From NCBI RefSeq assembly GCF_900114845.1, contig NZ_FOUK01000001.1, positions 908,479 through 972,478 on the forward strand: a stretch of 64,000 nucleotides of DNA, written 5' to 3'. The stretch's first letter is position 1; each line of letters begins with the position of its first letter. Below the pieces are notes generated by a model. It ran no database searches, was not told the origin of the DNA, and worked only from the letters and a program-made list of their open reading frames with translations. The DNA comes from Pimelobacter simplex. Its GTDB lineage: Bacteria; Actinomycetota; Actinomycetes; Propionibacteriales; Nocardioidaceae. A program made the position numbers and the translations under genes. Below are positions 59,932 through 64,000 of the stretch, in pieces.

Positions 59932-60416
59932 GCACCGCCGTGCTCGTGGGCAACCCGAAGCCGGGCAGCCGCACGCTGTCCGCGGCGCTGCACCTGCACC
60001 GCGAGCTCGTCGGCACCGAGCCCGACCTCGTCGTCGACCTCGCCACCCACGGGCCCGCGCTCGTCGACTGGGCCGACCCGGCGGTCGACGACCTCGTCGC
60101 CCAGGTGGGGCGGGCGCAGCTCGTCGTCGTCGCGTGCCCGACCTACAAGGCGACGTACACGGGGCTGCTCAAGCTGTTCCTCGACCGGTTCGCGGTCGGC
60201 CAGCTCGGCGGCGTCGCCGTCCCGCTGATGCTCGGCGCCGGGCCGGCGCACGCGCTCGCGCCCGAGCTCGGGCTGGCGCCGCTGCTCACGCACCTGGGCG
60301 CCGTCGTCCCGGCGGGCGGGCTCTACGTGCTCGACAAGGCGCACGACGACCCGGCCGCCTACACCGACTGGCTCGACCGCGCCCGTCCCGTCGTCGACCG
60401 CCTCCTCGCCGCATGA
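59928..60416 (+). CDS. NAD(P)H-dependent FMN reductase, SsuE/MsuE type
   Basis: A 162-residue flavodoxin-fold reductase: VLVGNPKPGSRTLSAALHL, VVVACPTYKATYTGLLKLFLDRF and a C-terminal GGLYVLD region. It provides FMNH2 to SfnG, SsuD and probably the DszC-like enzymes. Overlapping start and stop codons on both sides (ATGA) show it is translated with them. It is a short version without extensions. Confidence 0.88.
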   Translation: MSTAVLVGNPKPGSRTLSAALHLHRELVGTEPDLVVDLATHGPALVDWADPAVDDLVAQVGRAQLVVVACPTYKATYTGLLKLFLDRFAVGQLGGVAVPLMLGAGPAHALAPELGLAPLLTHLGAVVPAGGLYVLDKAHDDPAAYTDWLDRARPVVDRLLAA

Positions 60417-61792
60417 GCGCGGCCGGTCCCTCCCCGCGCCGGGTCGCGCTGGCGGCGGCCGTCGGCGCGACCATCGAGTGGTACGACTTCTTCCTCTACG
60501 GCACCGCCGCGGGACTGGTCTTCGACAAGCTCTACTTCAACGGCCTCAGCGGGACGGCGGCGACCTTCGCGGCGTTCGGCACGTTCGCTGTCGGCTTCCT
60601 CGCCCGTCCGGTCGGCGGACTGATCTTCGGGCACTTCGGCGACCGGATCGGCCGCAAGGCGATGCTGATCTGGACGCTCGGCATCATGGGCGCCGGGACC
60701 GCCCTCATCGGCCTGCTGCCGTCGTACGACAGCATCGGAGTGCTCGCGCCCGTGCTCCTCGTCGTGCTGCGGATCCTGCAGGGCATCGGCGTCGGCGGCG
60801 AGTACGGCGGCGCGGTGCTCCTGGCCGTCGAGTTCGCCCCACCGGAGCGGCGCGGCTTCTTCGGCAGCTTCGCGCACATCGGCGTCCCCGGCGGGCTCTT
60901 CCTCGCCTCCGGTGCGTTCGCGCTGGCCAGCCGGCTGCCCGAGGACCAGTTCCTCGCGTGGGGCTGGCGGGCCTGCTTCCTGCTGAGCATCGTGCTCCTC
61001 GCGATCGGCGCGTGGATCCGGCTCTCGGTCATGGAGACGCCCGCCTTCCGCGAGGTGCAGCAGCGCAAGGAGGTCAGCGCGATGCCCGTGCGCGAGCTCT
61101 TCCGCAACCAGCCGCGCACCCTGCTGCTCGGCATGGGCACCCGCTTCATCGAGGGGTTCACGTTCAACCTCTACTCGGTCTTCCTGCTGGCCTACGCGGT
61201 CAACACCGTCGGCGTCGCGAAGTCGCTCGTGCTCAACGCGATCATGGTCGGCGCCGTGCTCGGCGTCGTGCTGACGCTGCTGTCCGGCGCGCTGAGCGAC
61301 CGGTTCGGCCGCAAGCCGGTCTACCGCGTCGGTGCTCTGCTCGGGCTGGCCCTGGCGTTCCCGGTCGCCGCGGCCGTGCAGTCGGGCGGCGGGCTCGCCG
61401 TCAGCGCGGCGTTCATCGGCGGGCTCGGCCTGGTCTACGGCACCGTCTACGGGCCGCTCGCGGCCTTCTGGAGCGAGCTGTTCGACACCCGCTACCGCTA
61501 CTCCGCGCTGAGCGCGCTCTACCAGCTCTCCGGGGTCGTCGCGTCCGGGCTGACGCCGCTGATCGCGGCCTGGCTCGTCACCCTGGGCAGCGACTCGCTG
61601 TGGCTCGTGGCGTCGTACAACGTGGCGATCGCGGTGCTCAGCCTGACCTGCATGGCCCTGCTGCCCGAGACCCGCGGCCGCGACCTCACGGTGTCGCCGG
61701 CGCCGGAGGGGTCGGGCTCGCGGCCGGCCGCCGGGCGGCACGCCGCCGCAGCAGCCACGCCAGCGGAGCGCCCAGCAGTGCGAGCACGATGA
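60413..61792 (+). CDS. MFS transporter, metabolite:H+ symporter family
   Basis: A 459-residue twelve-helix transporter. IEWYDFFLYGTAAGLVF at the first helix, RPVGGLIFGHFGDRIGRKAML and RILQGIGVGGEYGGAVLLAVE are the MHS-family signature; the second half has GALSDRFGRKPVYR. It probably imports the organosulfur substrate as a carboxylate- or sulfonate-type anion, taking the place of the usual SsuABC. After LPETRGRDL the tail is alanine/arginine-rich and is encoded antisense to the DUF4349 gene (107-bp overlap). Confidence 0.88.
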   Translation: MSAAGPSPRRVALAAAVGATIEWYDFFLYGTAAGLVFDKLYFNGLSGTAATFAAFGTFAVGFLARPVGGLIFGHFGDRIGRKAMLIWTLGIMGAGTALIGLLPSYDSIGVLAPVLLVVLRILQGIGVGGEYGGAVLLAVEFAPPERRGFFGSFAHIGVPGGLFLASGAFALASRLPEDQFLAWGWRACFLLSIVLLAIGAWIRLSVMETPAFREVQQRKEVSAMPVRELFRNQPRTLLLGMGTRFIEGFTFNLYSVFLLAYAVNTVGVAKSLVLNAIMVGAVLGVVLTLLSGALSDRFGRKPVYRVGALLGLALAFPVAAAVQSGGGLAVSAAFIGGLGLVYGTVYGPLAAFWSELFDTRYRYSALSALYQLSGVVASGLTPLIAAWLVTLGSDSLWLVASYNVAIAVLSLTCMALLPETRGRDLTVSPAPEGSGSRPAAGRHAAAAATPAERPAVRAR

Positions 61793-62657
61793 GCCACGGC
61801 AGCGCGAAGCCCAGCACCAGCGCGGCGCCGCCGAGCCCGTCGACGAAGCTGTCCCAGCCGCGCTCGAGGCCGCCCAGGAAGCCGCCCTTGTCGTCGTCGC
61901 GCCCGGCGTCCTTCTTCGGCGGCTGCTCGACGTAGACGCTGATCGTCGACATCCCGGTCTGGTCGGCCAGCCACTTCTGGCGCGACACGAGCGCGTCGAG
62001 GTCGGCCTGGCGGCGGGCGAGCTGGGTCTCGACGGCGACCACCTGCTCGATCGTCTCGGCCCGGGCCAGGAGGGCCTCGATCCGCTCGACACTCTTGCGC
62101 TGCGCCCGGATCCGGGCCTCGACGTCGACCACCTCGCCGGTGACGTCCTCCGAGCTCGTGCTCGAGTCGGTCAGCGTGGCGACGCCCTCGAGCGCACCGA
62201 CGACCTCGTCGAACCGGTCGGCCGGCACCCGCAGCACCAACCGCGCCGAGGCGACCTCGCCCTTGTCGCCGGTGACGGTCTCCTGCTCGCTCACGGTTCC
62301 GCGGAAGCGGTCGACGATCTTGTGGACCTCCAACCGGGTCCGGGCGACGTCCTCGTCCTCCAGTGACACGGTGCCGGTCGAGATCACGGCGGGCGTCGTG
62401 GCCCCGTCCTGCTGACCGGGGCTCGCGGGGGCGCCGGCCGCAGGATCGGCGTCGGCGGCGGACTCCTGCTTGCTCATCGTGCCCAGGTCGCCGGCCTCCG
62501 GCGCGTCACGGGTCGCGGCGACCGCGGCGTGGCCGCCGCTGGACCCGTCGGCGTCGGCGCTGTCGGATTCGCCGCCGGAACCGGCGCAGGCGGCCAGCGA
62601 GACCACGGCGGCCGCACCGGCGAGGGCGAGGGTAAGTCGGGAGCGGGTCTGCTTCAT
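61686..62657 (-). CDS. DUF4349 lipoprotein
   Basis: A 323-residue lipoprotein: lipobox LAACAG near residue 24, a Ser/Ala/Asp-rich linker, then the DUF4349 domain with ISTGTVSLEDEDVARTRLEVHKIVD, RVPADRFDEVVGAL and a coiled coil EARIRAQRKSVERIEALLARAETIEQVVAVETQL. A C-terminal membrane helix (about 280-305) follows, with a short Arg/Pro tail. Function is unknown. ATG 62657 lies 34 bp after the heme gene stop on the same strand, an arrangement kept in related genomes by my recollection. Confidence 0.88.
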   Translation of the reverse strand: MKQTRSRLTLALAGAAAVVSLAACAGSGGESDSADADGSSGGHAAVAATRDAPEAGDLGTMSKQESAADADPAAGAPASPGQQDGATTPAVISTGTVSLEDEDVARTRLEVHKIVDRFRGTVSEQETVTGDKGEVASARLVLRVPADRFDEVVGALEGVATLTDSSTSSEDVTGEVVDVEARIRAQRKSVERIEALLARAETIEQVVAVETQLARRQADLDALVSRQKWLADQTGMSTISVYVEQPPKKDAGRDDDKGGFLGGLERGWDSFVDGLGGAALVLGFALPWLIVLALLGAPLAWLLRRRAARRPAASPTPPAPATP

Positions 62658-62691
62658 GCGGGTCCGACGCGCGCGCCGGTGGTGCGGTTCC

Positions 62692-64000
62692 CTACTGCAG
62701 CAGGGCCGCGGCCGCGCGGGCCGAGGCGATGGTGGCCGGGATGCCCACGCCGTCGTACGCGGCGCCGCACACGGCGAGCCCCGGGACGGCGGCGACCGCC
62801 GCGCGGATCCGGGCGACGCGGTCGGTGTGGCCGACCCAGTACTGCGGCAGCCCGCCGCCCCAGCGCTGCACCACGACGTCCTCCGCCGGGACGGCGAGGG
62901 GCAGCCCTGTCGCGGTGGCGAGGTCGGCACGCGAGGCCTCGACGAGCGCCGCGTCGGGGACCTGCAGGGAGTCCGCCTCGCCGTACCGGCCGAGGGAGGT
63001 GCGGAGCACGAGGAGGCCGTCGCCGGCCCGGCGTACCCACTCCCACTTGGCGAACGAGAACGTCGCGGCCTTGACCCGGCGCCCGTCGACCGGCGGGACG
63101 AGGAAGCCCGACGCGCCCAACTCGAGGGCCTCCGCGACCGCGGGGTCGTCGGCGCGGAAGGCGAACGTCGCGAGCGCGACCGACGCGTACTCGATCGCCG
63201 CCAGCTCCTCCGCCGCGGCGGGCGCGATGTCACCGAGCAGGCGAGCGGTCGGTGCGGCGGGCGTGGCCAGCACGAGCAGGTCGGCGGCCTCGTCGCCGTC
63301 GGGGGTGGCGACCACGAAACCCGTGCCGGTACGGCGGATCGCGGTCACCGGGGCGTCGTACCGGATCGCGCAGCCGGGCCGCCCGGCGACGTCCTCGGCG
63401 AGTGCGGCGGGCAGCCGCCACATGCCGCCGTCGACCGCGGCGAAGACCGGCGGCGCGTCGGCGGGCGGCGGCGGCACGACGACCTCGTCGCGGGTGAGCA
63501 GGTCGAGCAGCTGGGGGGCGGCGGAGCGGGTCGAGATCCGGCGCGCCTGGCCGGCGTACACGCCGCCGAGGAGGGGCTCCACGAGACGGTCGACCACCTC
63601 GTCGCCGTACCGCTGGGCGACGAGGTCACCGACCGAGATGTCACCCCCCGCGCCGAAGTGCGCCGGTTGCGGGTTCGAGGCGCGCGTCATGCCGGCTGGG
63701 GAGAGGATCCCGGACGCCGCCAGCCCGTCGAGGTCGAGCGGCGCGCCCATCACGGTCCGGGGGAGCGGGCGCAGCGCGTCGCGGGTCCACACCCGGGAGC
63801 TCGCGCTGGTCGGGTGGACCAGCGGCAGGTCGACCGCCGACGCCAGGGCGATCCCCTCGGGACGCCGGTGCAGCATCGCCTCCGCGCCGACGTCGACCGT
63901 CGTACCGGCGACCTCGGCGGAGCGCAGCTTGCCGCCGGCCCGGTCGGACGCCTCGAGCACCAGGACGTCGTGGCCCGCCTCGGCGAGCTCGCGCGCCGCC
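62692..64000 (-). CDS. hemY: protoporphyrinogen/coproporphyrinogen oxidase HemY/CgoX (5' end outside window)
   Basis: An FAD enzyme of heme synthesis; in actinobacteria it generally oxidises coproporphyrinogen III (CgoX). The visible 435 residues start with AARELAEAGHDVLVLEASDRAGGKLRS (dinucleotide-binding second strand), then VGAEAMLHRRPEG, PLLGGVYAGQARRIS and the C-terminal VCGAAYDGVGIPATIASARAAA that closes the FAD site. Only the first 25-30 residues, with the GxGxxG, are missing. Together with hemE it marks the heme locus, which the sulfur cluster appears to interrupt. Confidence 0.93.
   Translation of the reverse strand, partial: AARELAEAGHDVLVLEASDRAGGKLRSAEVAGTTVDVGAEAMLHRRPEGIALASAVDLPLVHPTSASSRVWTRDALRPLPRTVMGAPLDLDGLAASGILSPAGMTRASNPQPAHFGAGGDISVGDLVAQRYGDEVVDRLVEPLLGGVYAGQARRISTRSAAPQLLDLLTRDEVVVPPPPADAPPVFAAVDGGMWRLPAALAEDVAGRPGCAIRYDAPVTAIRRTGTGFVVATPDGDEAADLLVLATPAAPTARLLGDIAPAAAEELAAIEYASVALATFAFRADDPAVAEALELGASGFLVPPVDGRRVKAATFSFAKWEWVRRAGDGLLVLRTSLGRYGEADSLQVPDAALVEASRADLATATGLPLAVPAEDVVVQRWGGGLPQYWVGHTDRVARIRAAVAAVPGLAVCGAAYDGVGIPATIASARAAAALLQ

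Noticed and set aside
1..64000. Insertion sequences, prophage or conjugative elements
   Set aside because: No transposase, integrase, phage structural or transfer gene was found in any frame.

Overview
The window is very GC-rich, with almost all codons ending in G or C, many GTG starts, TANNNT promoter boxes and long antisense shadow frames. Gene content points to an actinobacterium of the Nocardioides/Nocardioidaceae type: RNase D-DUF3000-hemE, cysS-rlmB, glmU-prs, a BlaI/M56 pair, many DesK/NarL-type two-component systems and a DUF559 protein. This placement is inferred from content and was not checked by a search. About 57 protein genes are supported, plus one clear pseudogene, one non-canonical tRNA-like locus, several operators and promoters, and three notable repeat or palindrome loci.

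Layout. 1-9.4 kb: isoprenoid genes ispD (cut by the window edge) and ispF, an orphan nirD, an alpha/beta hydrolase, a membrane-bound molybdopterin oxidoreductase, a secreted C39-like peptidase, a 74-bp palindrome, then cysS-rlmB-metallophosphoesterase. 9.4-15.2 kb: an acyl-CoA dehydrogenase, a cysteine-rich membrane-anchored protein, the tRNA-like locus, a secreted protein, a small protein-DsbA-VKOR operon for disulfide formation, and a BlaI-M56 sensor pair. 15.2-24.5 kb: one sensor kinase/regulator pair, a membrane protein, a four-gene ABC ATPase-permease-kinase-regulator operon, glmU and prs. 24.5-34 kb: a DUF559/AbiEi-like gene flanked by inverted copies of a 22-bp repeat; a TetR-controlled Baeyer-Villiger monooxygenase plus SDR pair; FUSC and SRPBCC genes; then a second TetR system controlling an old-yellow-enzyme gene and an acetoacetate-decarboxylase-like/DJ-1 gene pair through a shared operator motif.

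34-39.1 kb is a tightly overlapping four-gene operon (ornithine/lysine-type aminotransferase, lysine 6-dehydrogenase-like protein, aminoadipate-semialdehyde dehydrogenase, HglS). It reads as a lysine-to-D-2-hydroxyglutarate pathway and is preceded by a perfect 17-bp palindrome of the GntR/FadR type. 39.2-48.6 kb: an ECF sigma factor and partner, HrpA helicase, a nested inverted repeat, an orphan solute-binding protein, RNase D and DUF3000.

48.6-64 kb: hemE and, at the far end on the other strand, hemY/cgoX. Between them lie a wrecked NYN-domain gene, a seven-module Ig-like surface protein and a ten-kilobase organosulfur cluster (LysR regulator, three DszC/SfnB-like flavin enzymes, SfnG, SsuD, an FMN reductase and an MHS-type transporter). 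Together these could carry dimethyl sulfone and alkanesulfonates to sulfite for sulfur supply. The sulfur and lysine modules are the most coherent accessory systems here; the palindromes, the tRNA-like locus and the repeats around the DUF559 gene are the least explained.
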